Shown: positions 1 through 8,790, counted from the stretch's first letter. The stretch is DNA of 64,000 nt from Candidatus Thiodiazotropha sp. (ex Monitilora ramsayi) (GCA_025655595.1 JAHXIO010000010.1:1-64000); one strand, 5' to 3'. Made by a program: numbers and translations. The notes: generated by a model not told the origin, from the sequence alone.

Positions 1-1
1 A

Positions 2-157
2 TATGCAAACTATCGCCAGCACATCAAGACACTGCGTAGCGCCTTTGAGCTGGCTGAAGGGAATAGCGGTCGCTTCAATGCCCTGTGCAAAACGGGGCGC
101 GGTATCGTCACTTTCGGCGATGAACACGCCTACAGTTGGAAACCGGATAAAGCGTGA
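2..157 (+). CDS. C-terminal end of an unidentified protein (partial)
   Basis: An open frame runs from the window edge to a TGA at 155-157 and gives the last 51 residues of a protein that starts outside the window. The peptide ends in TFGDEHAYSWKPDKA. I do not recognise the family. Its stop overlaps the GTG start of the next gene (GTGA), so the two are very probably translationally coupled and functionally linked to the histidine kinase; an upstream signalling partner is possible but unproven. Confidence 0.55.
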   Translation, partial: YANYRQHIKTLRSAFELAEGNSGRFNALCKTGRGIVTFGDEHAYSWKPDKA

Positions 158-1743
158 AAACAAATACTATCTTATATCCCTATATTACTGCCTTGATGGC
201 GGTACTGGTGATCACCTATCTCTTTCTCCTAGGACACCCGAATATCGCCGACACATACAAAATACCGGTCGCGGTTTTTTCTCCGCATTGGAAATGGATA
301 TTGATTACCGCTTTTGCGCTCACTTTGATCTTGGAGTTTCGTATCTATCGGCGTCGGTGTAAGTCACAAGCCAAGGAGATAACCCACTTCAAGCATCAGG
401 TCGAAGAGCTATTGGAGAACAAGAAACAGATACAGGCAAGAGCCCATGTCTATGCCGGTCATGCGGATAAATTGAAGCTGTTTATCAGCGACAAGCTGAT
501 CGAATATATCGAATATGACGAGAAGTTTCTCCACTTCAAGAGTATCGCATCAGAGGTGCGTCATAACGGCGTGATCAGCTACGATAAGATCAAGACAGTC
601 CTGACCGAGCAAATGGAGCAACTTGATAACTTTGAAGAGATCGAGCCGCTGCAGTCGGCTCTTGAGAGCCTGATCTATCTGTGGGACCTGCTGGATCTCT
701 CAACCGCCGATAATATCGCACTACATATTGCCAACCAGATCTGTGAAAGCGAAGAGACCATCTTTCAGTCGGAGCTGAGTGGAGACGAGCGCGAACCCTA
801 CCCTTCCCAGAATGTGTTTACAGCCGAAAGCGCCCTGGATAAGTCACTGAAACGCTGCTTCGGCGTCACCTTAGGCGACACCGATTACAGACACATCAGT
901 GTCGACGGTCATTCGCAGGCACGCCTCTCCATCAAGCCCGTCGATCTGTTGCTCGGCAACGAAAATCATCTGGTATTGGCGCTTGAGAACCTGATCAGCA
1001 ATGCACAATTCTATGCCGGCCAGCGTCGCTACAGGCAAAAACACGCAGGTATTGCTATCTTTCTAGACCAGTTGGACAACTTCGCCCGATTTCGTGTCTT
1101 CAATCGCGGACCCCATATCGATAGTGAAAATGCGGAGTATATCTATCAACTGGGTTTTTCCACCCGACGTAGAAGGGAGCACCATGGCAAGGGATTGGGT
1201 CTCTACTTCGTGAACGAGATCGTCAAAGGTTATGACGGAAAGCTGGAATACCACAATATTGACAATCATAACGAGGTCGTATCACTGCGGATAGAGACAA
1301 CCGATGGTGAGATCATCACTGATGTCATTGAAATCCTGATCGATGAGGAGAAACCGTTGTGCCGTAAATCGGGCGCCGGCCAGGGCGAGAGCCAGCAGGA
1401 GTGGAAATTTTTCGGAACTGTGGACAACATCGAGATCACCCATCGCAGCGACCAAAGAACCCATCGTATTGACGGGGAGAAGCTGTCCCATCGCGATCTC
1501 ATCTACGACCCCAGTCAGCCATCCTACCCCCGTTGGCAGCTCGAACTAAGGCGGAAATATAAAAACACCTTGCTGAAATTCAGCCCGCTTGACATCAGCG
1601 GCGTGGAATTCGAGCTGCGGCTGCCGACCCTCAACGCCAGGTTGAACGGCGAATTGCTCAGCCCAGACGAAGAGACCATGGAGCACCAGGTTTCGCAGAT
1701 CAAGGCTCGTTTTATAGATCAAGAGAATCTCAAGATAAGCTAG
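154..1743 (+). CDS. Membrane-bound sensor histidine kinase-like ATPase protein
   Basis: This 529-residue protein has two N-terminal membrane segments (about residues 7-27 and 49-66), a charged probably coiled region, and a GHKL ATPase domain near residues 270-375. The N-box reads ENLISNAQFYAG and the glycine-rich box reads GKGLGLYFVNEIV. No convincing phospho-acceptor H-box is visible between the membrane part and the ATPase domain, so autophosphorylation on a usual histidine is uncertain. About 150 residues follow the ATPase domain without a receiver domain I recognise. It starts with GTG inside the stop of the preceding gene. The TAG stop lies in the terminal repeat of a MITE-like element, so the natural C-terminus may have been altered. 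Confidence 0.75.
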   Translation: MKTNTILYPYITALMAVLVITYLFLLGHPNIADTYKIPVAVFSPHWKWILITAFALTLILEFRIYRRRCKSQAKEITHFKHQVEELLENKKQIQARAHVYAGHADKLKLFISDKLIEYIEYDEKFLHFKSIASEVRHNGVISYDKIKTVLTEQMEQLDNFEEIEPLQSALESLIYLWDLLDLSTADNIALHIANQICESEETIFQSELSGDEREPYPSQNVFTAESALDKSLKRCFGVTLGDTDYRHISVDGHSQARLSIKPVDLLLGNENHLVLALENLISNAQFYAGQRRYRQKHAGIAIFLDQLDNFARFRVFNRGPHIDSENAEYIYQLGFSTRRRREHHGKGLGLYFVNEIVKGYDGKLEYHNIDNHNEVVSLRIETTDGEIITDVIEILIDEEKPLCRKSGAGQGESQQEWKFFGTVDNIEITHRSDQRTHRIDGEKLSHRDLIYDPSQPSYPRWQLELRRKYKNTLLKFSPLDISGVEFELRLPTLNARLNGELLSPDEETMEHQVSQIKARFIDQENLKIS

Positions 1744-1892
1744 GGCCTGTTAACACTAATCCAATGCACCCTGCTGGGGCTGTTTTTGCGCCCAGCAAGG
1801 CAGAATGAGCATGGTGTAGCCCGGCTACATGAGCGAATGATAACGCCGGCTGGGCGCAACAGGGCGCATTGGATTAGTGTTAACAGGCCCTA
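1741..1892. mobile_element. MITE-like element with 27-bp perfect terminal inverted repeats
   Basis: The 152-bp segment begins with TAGGGCCTGTTAACACTAAT and ends with its exact reverse complement; the perfect arms are 27 bp (1741-1767 and 1866-1892). The outermost TA on each side fits a TA target duplication, as made by IS630/Tc1-mariner-type transposases. The inner sequence continues as an imperfect inverted repeat (CTGGGCGC against GCGCCCAG). It contains no gene, so it would need a transposase in trans. Confidence 0.8.
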
Positions 1893-2256
1893 AGCACTGT
1901 AGCTGGACTTCAATATGGAGGGGTCTTGATCATTTTATGCACTCCTTCATAGGTTGCCCAGCCAACTCTGGCCGCAAGCCAAAAAAGTGAAAGGCAACAC
2001 ACATACCTTAAGCTTCTCTTAAAGAAATTATGCTTAGTTAGCGGTGAACTATCGGTATTCATCATGTTCACTGATGTGGTTGCCGGAAACCCGGACGAAA
2101 CCTCGAACCAGGTTGGTATTCCGCCTGGTTATCGATGCAGGGAGTCCTATGGTTAAGGTATCCTCTGGAGAAAGTGAGGCTAGGGCCTGCTATCCTCATC
2201 TTGTTGCAGAGCGGTCAGTAACGCATTTTGCGGATTCATGCATGGAGATATAAAGA
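1893..2256. other. Intergenic region upstream of the DsrL-like gene
   Basis: This 364-bp stretch has no convincing gene. It carries a short hairpin at 2106-2130 (AACCAGG and CCTGGTT arms around 11 bases) and a GGAG ribosome-binding site just before the ATG at 2257. Small open frames here lack start context and family features. Confidence 0.4.
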
Positions 2257-4188
2257 ATGAGTGATTTTGATCCGACCTATCGACGTTATGAAGATGGCGA
2301 GAACGAGCACTACGACTGGGACAGCGACGTAGTGAACCAGGGCGAGTCCTATATCTGCCCCACCTATATTCAGCGAACGCCGCCCTGCCAGAACGCCTGC
2401 CCATCAGGACATGATATCCGCGGCTGGTTGTCGATAGTGCGAGGTCAGGACAAGCCCCAGGACGACCAGCCCTGGCAGGCCCATGCATTTGAACGCTTGA
2501 CCCAGGCTAACCCCTTCCCTTCAATCATGGGTCGGGTATGTCCCGCTCCCTGCCAGGAGGGGTGTAACCGTAACAGCCTAGACGGCCATGTCGGCATCAA
2601 CTCCATTGAGCAGTATATCGGTGACTGGGCACGCGAGCACAAACTCACCCTCTCCGCTCCCGAAGTCGATTCCGGCAAGCGGGTGGCCATCATCGGCGGC
2701 GGACCGGCCGGCCTTGCCGCTGCCCTGTTTCTGCGCCGTCTCGGCCATCACTCCACCATCTTCGAAGCTCACAGCGCGCTGGGGGGCCAGATGGTGTTCG
2801 GCATCCCCGGCTACCGCATCCCCAGGGACGTGCTGGAGCATGAGATACAGCGCATCCTCGACGTGGGTGGCATAGAGGTCAAGCTGAACACCCGGGTGGG
2901 ACGGGATGTGAAGGTCGAAGCCCTGGAGCAGGAGTACGACGCCATCTTCTGGAGTGTGGGCACGGTGGTTGGAAAACCGCTACGGGTCGAAGGCGGCGAA
3001 GCCCCCAACTGCGTGGATGGCATGACTTTCCTTAAGGCCTTCAATAACGGCTCCCTGAAGTATCTCGATGGACGTATCCTGGTGATCGGCGGTGGCGACA
3101 CCGCCATGGACGTGGCCGCCGTGGCCAAACGCATCGGACAGGTGACCGACCTTGACGATAGCGAGCACCCTGATGCTGTGCTCAACGGCTCCGGCAACCA
3201 ATCCGACAAGCAGACTGAGAAACGCACCGACGCCGACTGCTGGCTGGTCTATCGACGCCCCATCGACAAGGCACCCTGCACCAAGCACGAACTGGAGGCC
3301 TGTATCACCGAGGGCGTGGAGATTCACGACAGCCTCGCCCCCCTCGAAGTCGTACTGGATGGACAGGGCCGAGCACGGGCTCTGAAAGTACAGCCAGTGG
3401 ATTGGTCCTCCGGCAAGATGGAGGCCAACGGTGAGCCTATCGAGATCGAGTGCAGCCTGATCGTGGCCGCCACCGGCCAGACAGGCGACTACGAAGGCAT
3501 CGATAGCATCGCCAACGACTGGAATCAGATCGACGCTGAGCGGAGCATGCAGGTCAAAGGCAAGACCGGCCACTTTGTGGGTGGAGATGCGGTGAATCCT
3601 CACCTGCTGACCACCGCCATCGGCCAGGCCTCTATCGCGGTAGAGGGTATCGACAAATACCTGCGTGGTGAGGCATACGACGATCGGCCCAAGGTAGAGG
3701 GTCACCACTTCGATCTGCTGCAGGAACTCGCCGACAAAAATCTCACCCCTGAAGAGTACAGTCATGGCCAGACCTGGGGCACCAACAGTGCCAAATGGTC
3801 GGTTCATAACTTCGAGGATCGGGCGGATGCGGATGTCATCAAGACCAACGCCCTCTTCACCGGACACTTTCCCTACGAGCCTGTACATGCCCGGAGTGAA
3901 ATGGATGTGAATGTCTCCAATGTATTGGGCAGCATGATCGAGCGCTTCACGGGTCTCACCGAGGAGAAAGCTGTCAGCGAGGCCAAGCGCTGCATGAGCT
4001 GCGGTTTCTGCTTCGAGTGTGACAACTGCGTCATCTACTGCCCACAGGATGCGGTTCAACGGGTTAATAAGGACGAGCGGACCATGGGGCGCTATGTGGA
4101 GACCGACTATAACCGCTGTGTCGGCTGCCACATCTGCAAGGAGGTTTGCCCCACCGGCTACATTGACATGGGACTGGGTCAGTACTGA
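2257..4188 (+). CDS. DsrL-like Fe-S flavoprotein NAD(P)H oxidoreductase
   Basis: The 643-residue protein has the layout of glutamate-synthase-small-subunit-like enzymes: an N-terminal Fe-S segment (CQNACPSG near residue 43, then CPAPCQEGCNRN), an FAD-binding GGGPAG near residue 146, an NAD(P)-binding GGGDTAMDVA near residue 278, and two C-terminal cysteine clusters (CMSCGFCFECDNC near 579, CVGCHICKEVCPTGYI near 619). The C-terminal ferredoxin part and the length match DsrL, the NAD(P)H:acceptor oxidoreductase that works with DsrAB in sulfur metabolism. It stands alone here, without dsrA, dsrB or other dsr genes, so it may be a second copy or a paralogue with another electron partner. A GGAG site precedes the ATG. 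Confidence 0.75.
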   Translation: MSDFDPTYRRYEDGENEHYDWDSDVVNQGESYICPTYIQRTPPCQNACPSGHDIRGWLSIVRGQDKPQDDQPWQAHAFERLTQANPFPSIMGRVCPAPCQEGCNRNSLDGHVGINSIEQYIGDWAREHKLTLSAPEVDSGKRVAIIGGGPAGLAAALFLRRLGHHSTIFEAHSALGGQMVFGIPGYRIPRDVLEHEIQRILDVGGIEVKLNTRVGRDVKVEALEQEYDAIFWSVGTVVGKPLRVEGGEAPNCVDGMTFLKAFNNGSLKYLDGRILVIGGGDTAMDVAAVAKRIGQVTDLDDSEHPDAVLNGSGNQSDKQTEKRTDADCWLVYRRPIDKAPCTKHELEACITEGVEIHDSLAPLEVVLDGQGRARALKVQPVDWSSGKMEANGEPIEIECSLIVAATGQTGDYEGIDSIANDWNQIDAERSMQVKGKTGHFVGGDAVNPHLLTTAIGQASIAVEGIDKYLRGEAYDDRPKVEGHHFDLLQELADKNLTPEEYSHGQTWGTNSAKWSVHNFEDRADADVIKTNALFTGHFPYEPVHARSEMDVNVSNVLGSMIERFTGLTEEKAVSEAKRCMSCGFCFECDNCVIYCPQDAVQRVNKDERTMGRYVETDYNRCVGCHICKEVCPTGYIDMGLGQY

Positions 4189-4206
4189 GCAGAGACAACA
4201 ATGTTT

Positions 4207-4437
4207 AGGGTCAGAGGGAAATGGGAAATGGGAAATGGGAAATGGCACCTAGTTCAGCGCCAAGACACCCATTCTACCTGGGTTAATCAACAGTTTTGGT
4301 GGGGCAAAGCCCCACCCTACTGTTCAATTCAGGGTGTAGGGTGGAGCCCCGCCCCACCAAAATGGCTTAAGTAAGTGCCATTCGGCTCAGAGGGCGAGAT
4401 CTTCAAGTCTTTGAAAATTTTGTTCTCTGACCCGGTT
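4207..4437. repeat. Repeat-rich intergenic stretch with outer inverted repeat
   Basis: The stretch is bounded by GGGTCAGAG at its left end and CTCTGACCC at its right end, the ends of a palindromic repeat type common in gammaproteobacteria. Inside are four copies of the heptamer GGGAAAT (4216-4243) and a pair of inverted GTGGGGC repeats (4296-4361). No gene is present. Confidence 0.6.
4296..4361. repeat. Paired GTGGGGC palindromic repeat (copy 1)
   Basis: TGGTGGGGCAAAGCCCCACC followed by CTAC is met 15 bp later by an inverted partner, GTAGGGTGGAGCCCCGCCCC followed by ACCA. The same unit occurs singly at 28052-28077 and 38445-38470, always between genes. It resembles REP/BIME elements. Confidence 0.75.
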
Positions 4438-4443
4438 TCTCCT

Positions 4444-4752
4444 ACGCGATGATCGCCTCCGCCTCATGACCGGCAGCCGCCATGATGTGTCGTCGTAATC
4501 GAGGAAGATCATCGACAGCACCACGTCTTTCGCAAGGGGATGGGCTGAGCGGATAAAGGACTCGCTGCATCAGGTGCACTCCAGACCGTGCAGCCAGAGT
4601 ACCGGTATACGCGGTTTGTTCTCCATCGCCTCGGCGATACGGGGCACCAGTGCCGGCCCCAGGCCGAGTGCTGAAGTGGTGAGACTGCAGAACTTCAAAA
4701 AGCTGCGTGTGATGCCCTGACGCCGCATGACGTCATAAAAGGTTTCGGTCAT
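4444..4752 (-). pseudogene. Broken NiFe hydrogenase small-subunit gene (5' fragment)
   Basis: Read from an ATG at 4752 preceded by a GAGGAG site, the fragment gives [12 protein letters not shown]-like signal sequence, then [14 protein letters not shown], the N-terminus of membrane-bound uptake hydrogenase small subunits (HupS/HyaA). A TGA then stands where the second cysteine of the ECTCCSESF motif should be. The same frame continues as [20 protein letters not shown] to DYDDT, after which a one-base deletion shifts the frame; [12 protein letters not shown] can still be read in the next frame before homology ends. The twin-arginine motif is also damaged (TRSFLK for the usual RRSFLK). The rest of the operon is gone. 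This is a decayed gene, not a functional subunit. Confidence 0.85.
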
Positions 4753-5045
4753 CACCGGACTCCTCTCTTGTTATGTCGAATCGCGAAATGCAGGGGATCG
4801 TCTATTTCGCTGATATCGATCACTGGGCAACAGCTATGCCATACCCCTATTTTTTCTCTATTTAACAATATGTTAGGATAAGGCTCAGGTAAACACCCAT
4901 ATCCGCAGGTTGCAGACAATGAGTCATCTTTCACGAATGATGGAAACGCTCTACCACCCTATCCCGTGAAATCCCTGTTACCTCTCCCCTGTCCCATTTG
5001 GTATAAGTGAATAACCTCCAACTCATCAGATCTGAGGTATCGATA

Positions 5046-5465
5046 ATGAAAAGTATAAGGTTGTCACTCATTCTGCTGCTGCTCTCAGTCAGCAGCCTGA
5101 TCAGTGCCGATGAAGAGGCGGCGATGGAGCATATTCAGTCCTTTCTCGATTTCGCCACCTACAATGAGGGGGCCGTTACCAAAGAGCAGCTGGCCTCGAC
5201 CGATATCAGCCAGATCCAATTCATCGATGCCCGGCCTGCCGAACAGTATGCGAAGTCGCACATACCCGACGCGATCAATATCGATTGGCGTGAAATCCTC
5301 AGCCGGAGGGATGAGGTGCCGCGGGACAAGCCGGTTGTACTCTACTGCAATACCGGGCTGGCCTCATCGAAAGCGCACCTGATCCTGCAACTTTCGGGAT
5401 ATGAGAATGTAAAGGTGTTGTCGGGGGGGTATCGGGAATGGCAGGCTCGCGAAGAAACTCAGTAA
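5046..5465 (+). CDS. Exported rhodanese-like sulfurtransferase
   Basis: The 139-residue product starts with a clear signal peptide (MKSIRLSLILLLLSVSSLIS, cleavage near ADE) followed by one rhodanese domain. The catalytic loop is CNTGLASSK with the nucleophilic cysteine, preceded by IDARPAEQYAKSHIPDAINI, the usual first CH2 motif. It should act in the periplasm on sulfane sulfur or thiols. I chose the ATG at 5046 rather than an in-frame start at 5007 because the signal peptide begins there and GAGG lies just upstream. The next gene follows after 29 bp. Confidence 0.8.
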   Translation: MKSIRLSLILLLLSVSSLISADEEAAMEHIQSFLDFATYNEGAVTKEQLASTDISQIQFIDARPAEQYAKSHIPDAINIDWREILSRRDEVPRDKPVVLYCNTGLASSKAHLILQLSGYENVKVLSGGYREWQAREETQ

Positions 5466-5494
5466 GACAACGGCTAACCCTCGCATAGAAGGAA

Positions 5495-5857
5495 ATGGGT
5501 GTGGACTGGAAAGCCAGGATTTGGAAATACGCCACCATGCTTGTGGTTATACTGATTGTTTTGAATCCGGAAATGGCGGAACTTGCGCTGTTTATCGATG
5601 CTGTCGGACTGGAAATCTTTTTAATGTTGGTAGAGATTCAAGTGATCGTATTTTTCAGCCTGCTCTATCACAACAGAATCAAGCTCTTCCTTATAGTTCT
5701 GCAACGCATCTGGAAAAACCATAATCCGGATTTGTCATGGAATAATCTGATGGCAGGGCCGGAACGGCTGATTATAGCGGGACAAAGCCAAGCCATCCTG
5801 ATGTATATGCTGGTATCTTCCGCCGCAATCGGCATCGCGCTCAATGTGGTGACCTAG
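5495..5857 (+). CDS. Small multi-pass membrane protein of unknown function
   Basis: The 120-residue protein has three probable membrane segments (about residues 12-34, 36-56 and 100-119). The sequence AGAAGGA lies immediately before the ATG; a GTG two codons later (5501) has better spacing and may be the true start. I recognise no family. Its place 29 bp behind the rhodanese gene suggests a shared transcript. Confidence 0.55.
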   Translation: MGVDWKARIWKYATMLVVILIVLNPEMAELALFIDAVGLEIFLMLVEIQVIVFFSLLYHNRIKLFLIVLQRIWKNHNPDLSWNNLMAGPERLIIAGQSQAILMYMLVSSAAIGIALNVVT

Positions 5858-5912
5858 CATGCTTTCAAAGCGGATTTCTGCTTTTGAAACGCTGAATATC
5901 TCGGTTTCCGTT

Positions 5913-5932
5913 ATCCCGGCGCAAGCCGGGAT
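5913..5932. repeat. VIPAQAGI-type palindrome between convergent genes
   Basis: ATCCCGGCGCAAGCCGGGAT is a perfect 8-bp stem with a GCAA loop. It is a member of the common gammaproteobacterial dispersed palindrome that reads VIPAQAGI when translated. Lying between two converging genes, it could also terminate transcription on both sides. Confidence 0.7.
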
Positions 5933-6008
5933 CAGAAGCGTCGGACAAATGGGTTCCGGCATTCGCCGCAATCACGATCGGCATGAAAGTGCGCCGACCC
6001 CGATGCAC

Positions 6009-7739
6009 TTATGCAGCCTTACCGAACAGTCTCTTGAGGCTGTCGATCCAGATACCGCTCAGCAACCAACTGTAGGCCCAGGTGGCCACCAGTATCAGCA
6101 CGAAGACGATAACGATGTCCCGCGTCGAGCCGTCCAGGGAAAACTCGGGCACATATCCGAACAGAAAGGGCCCGAGATAGAGAAACTTGGCGAACTTGAA
6201 CGAGGTGAACGCCGTCTTCCACATGTTGGCCTTGGCGATAGTGGCGCCGGCAAAGGCGGCGATACAGACCGGCGGTGTGATATTGGAGTCCTGAGAGAGC
6301 CAGTAGACGATCATGTGAGCCGCAATCTCGTTCACTCCCAGATGGGTCAGCGCCGGAACCGCAACCACCGCAGTGATCAGATAGGCTGCCGTCACGGGCA
6401 CGCCCATACCCAATACGAGTGAAGCCAATGCGATCAATAGAATGGTGAGGAAGAGCTTGCCGTCGGCCAATTCAATCACGATATCTGCAAAAGTCAGCAC
6501 CAATCCACTGTAGGTCAGCACGCCGATGATGATACCGATGACACCGACAGTCGCGCCGATTTTCAGGCTGTTCTCGGCCCCCGCCCTCGAGGCCTCCACA
6601 AAGCCTTTGAGATCGATACGAGTATCCTTGCGGAACCAACTGATGATGATACAGGTGACCATGCCGATGATCGCCGAGTAACCCGGTGAGTAGCCCATCA
6701 GCATGAGTACAGTGATCACCAGCAGTGGCAAGATGTAGAACCACTCCCGCTTGAGAATCTCGACAGCGCTGGTCTCGGACTTCTCCCCCACGATGTTGAA
6801 ACGCTTCGCCTCGTAGTGGACCATCACGAAAACGCTGAAGAAATACATGATTGCGGGGAAGATCGCCACCAGCATGATGTGCGAATAGGCTACACCGGTC
6901 AGCTCTGCCATGATAAAACCGCCGGCGCCCATGATCGGCGGCATGAACATCCCACCGATGGAAGCCGCCGGTTCGATACCGCCCGCCACATGCGGCCTGA
7001 AACCGGCCTTCTTCATCATCGGAATGGTAAATGCGCCGGTAGAAACCGTATTTGCGATAGCACTGCCTGAAATCGATCCGAACAGACCGCTGGCAATAAC
7101 CGAAACCTTGGCCGGGCCTCCGATCTTATGACCGACAGCGGCAAGGGGGAAATCGATGAAGAAACGCTGTGCCCCGCTCTTTTCCAGAAAGGCACCGAAG
7201 ATCACGAACAGCAGGATATAGGTGGCCAACACATTGGCCATGATGCCGAAGACACCGTCGCTCTTGTAGAAGATACTGGTACAGAGATCGGGGAAAGTAT
7301 CGCCCGCATGGGATATGAGTTCGGGTGCGTAATCACCATAGACGCCGTACAGCAGCATGATGCAACCGATTACAACAAAGATATTGCCCACTACACGCCG
7401 GGCAAGTTCGATACCCAGCAGTACGCCAACCATGGCGATCGCCTGATCGAGCTCGGTCTCAGCGCCGGCCCGGTAGTTGATCACCTGAAAATTGTAGATC
7501 CAGTACCCGATCGAAATCACGGAGGCTGCCATCAGTACATAGTCGACAACGCGCCCCAACGGCGTTTTCGATCGATAGATCAGGAACACCAGGACATAGG
7601 TGATGATGATGTAGATTCCGCGATGGTATTGTGTCGCAGCGGGTTCAACGACAGCGGAGTAAGAATAGAAAAGGACTAGTGAAAGCGCCAGAACATCGAA
7701 GAGTATCTTCTCCAGCTTATGGAGTTTTTCATAGAGCAT
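6009..7739 (-). CDS. TRAP-TAXI transporter fused membrane subunit
   Basis: This 576-residue, strongly hydrophobic protein is the fused small and large permease (DctQ-DctM type) found with TAXI-class solute receptors. Stretches such as GLFGSISGSAIANTVSTGAF, PPIMGAGGFIMAE and GMGVPVTAAYLI are typical of the large subunit. It drives sodium- or proton-coupled uptake of an organic acid across the inner membrane. The receptor gene lies upstream, separated by a gap with a strong hairpin at 7778-7805. The substrate cannot be deduced. Confidence 0.9.
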   Translation of the reverse strand: MLYEKLHKLEKILFDVLALSLVLFYSYSAVVEPAATQYHRGIYIIITYVLVFLIYRSKTPLGRVVDYVLMAASVISIGYWIYNFQVINYRAGAETELDQAIAMVGVLLGIELARRVVGNIFVVIGCIMLLYGVYGDYAPELISHAGDTFPDLCTSIFYKSDGVFGIMANVLATYILLFVIFGAFLEKSGAQRFFIDFPLAAVGHKIGGPAKVSVIASGLFGSISGSAIANTVSTGAFTIPMMKKAGFRPHVAGGIEPAASIGGMFMPPIMGAGGFIMAELTGVAYSHIMLVAIFPAIMYFFSVFVMVHYEAKRFNIVGEKSETSAVEILKREWFYILPLLVITVLMLMGYSPGYSAIIGMVTCIIISWFRKDTRIDLKGFVEASRAGAENSLKIGATVGVIGIIIGVLTYSGLVLTFADIVIELADGKLFLTILLIALASLVLGMGVPVTAAYLITAVVAVPALTHLGVNEIAAHMIVYWLSQDSNITPPVCIAAFAGATIAKANMWKTAFTSFKFAKFLYLGPFLFGYVPEFSLDGSTRDIVIVFVLILVATWAYSWLLSGIWIDSLKRLFGKAA

Positions 7740-7777
7740 CTAATAAAACTGCCTTTGGCTTGAGTATTATAATTTTC

Positions 7778-7805
7778 ACTGGAGAGCGCAGATGCGCTCT
7801 CCAGT
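7778..7805 (-). terminator. Intercistronic hairpin between TAXI receptor and permease
   Basis: ACTGGAGAGCGCA and its complement TGCGCTCTCCAGT form a 13-bp stem with a tiny loop. No T-run follows in the minus direction, so it is more likely a mRNA-stabilising or partial attenuation hairpin than a full terminator. It would allow more receptor than permease to be made. Confidence 0.6.
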
Positions 7806-7818
7806 CCGCCCAGTGGAC

Positions 7819-8790
7819 TTACATGATGCCCTTCTCTTTCCAGAACTTCTCGGCACCCGGATGTATTGGTGTCACGATACCCTTAACACCATCTTTGACC
7901 GCCATCTCCTTGAAGGTCTTCTTCTGCGCCAGCATATGAGCCAGACCCTCTTCGGTGTAGATCAAGGAAAGCATATCGTAGACCACATCATCGGGAACAT
8001 CCTTATTGGCAACCCATAATGTGGAATCCTGGAACGACGGGCTGTCATAGTCGACACCACGATAGGTCCCGGAAGGCACGCTCAGTTTGGAGAAGTAGGG
8101 ATACTTTTCGAAGAAGCCCCCCTCTTCCGCATCCTTGCCCACATTGACCAGTTCGATATCGTTGGACTGGGCGGCCATGATCACTGCGCCGCTGGGAAAC
8201 GCGGTAAAGAGCCAGAAGGCATCGAGCTGGTTATTGCCGAATGCCGCGGCAGCATCGTTATAGCCAAGGGCGTTCTGCTCGATCTTGTCCCAAACTCCCA
8301 TGTGGGAGAAGAAGAGCTCACAGTTCGCATACGCACCGGAACCGGCATTGCCGACGCCGACCTTCTTGCCGACCAGGTCCTTGACGCTCTTGATACCGGA
8401 ACCCTTGCGTGTGACCAGTTGCGCCGGCGCACCATAGAGATAGGACACCGCCATCACATCTTCATACTTATTGGTATCGTTCTTCAGCTGGCCGTTACGA
8501 CCCAGATAGACGTGTCCGGAGTAGACGACGCCGAAGTGGGCCTTGCCCTTGTTGACCTTACGCAGGTTCTCTACAGAGCCTGCCGACGACTGCGCCTTGA
8601 CCTTGAATTTTTTTGACGCTTTTACCGGGTCATAAACCTGCACTGCGTTGGCTACCACCTGAAAAGTGCCGCCGGCCGGACCGCCGCTGAACACGATTCG
8701 TTTAGCAGCAAGTGTCGAAGCTGGAAATGCCAGCGCCAAACTCAGTACAGCCGCTGCACCGATGATGAATGATCTCCGCCGAATATTCAT
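7819..8790 (-). CDS. TAXI family TRAP transporter solute receptor
   Basis: The 323-residue protein begins with a signal peptide (MNIRRRSFIIGAAAVLSLAL, cleavage after STLAA) and continues with IVFSGGPAGGTFQVVANAV, the signature start of TAXI receptors. It binds the ligand in the periplasm and delivers it to the fused permease downstream. The ATG at 8790 is preferred over one 33 bases upstream because AGGAGAGAG precedes it and the signal peptide starts there. Confidence 0.88.
   Translation of the reverse strand: MNIRRRSFIIGAAAVLSLALAFPASTLAAKRIVFSGGPAGGTFQVVANAVQVYDPVKASKKFKVKAQSSAGSVENLRKVNKGKAHFGVVYSGHVYLGRNGQLKNDTNKYEDVMAVSYLYGAPAQLVTRKGSGIKSVKDLVGKKVGVGNAGSGAYANCELFFSHMGVWDKIEQNALGYNDAAAAFGNNQLDAFWLFTAFPSGAVIMAAQSNDIELVNVGKDAEEGGFFEKYPYFSKLSVPSGTYRGVDYDSPSFQDSTLWVANKDVPDDVVYDMLSLIYTEEGLAHMLAQKKTFKEMAVKDGVKGIVTPIHPGAEKFWKEKGIM

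Noticed and set aside
4216-4243. Four GGGAAAT heptamers as a regulatory iteron set
   Set aside because: A simple slippage repeat in a decayed intergenic region; no gene nearby would obviously use it.
2980-4248. Long minus-strand open frame of 422 codons
   Set aside because: It is the antisense shadow of the DsrL-like gene and shows no family features.
4564-4572. In-frame TGA in the hydrogenase fragment as selenocysteine
   Set aside because: The gene also has a downstream one-base deletion and is truncated, and no SECIS-like element was recognised, so a decayed codon is simpler.
4752-4934. 60-codon minus-strand frame upstream of the hydrogenase relic
   Set aside because: It has no family features and occupies what must have been the promoter region of the hydrogenase and rhodanese genes.
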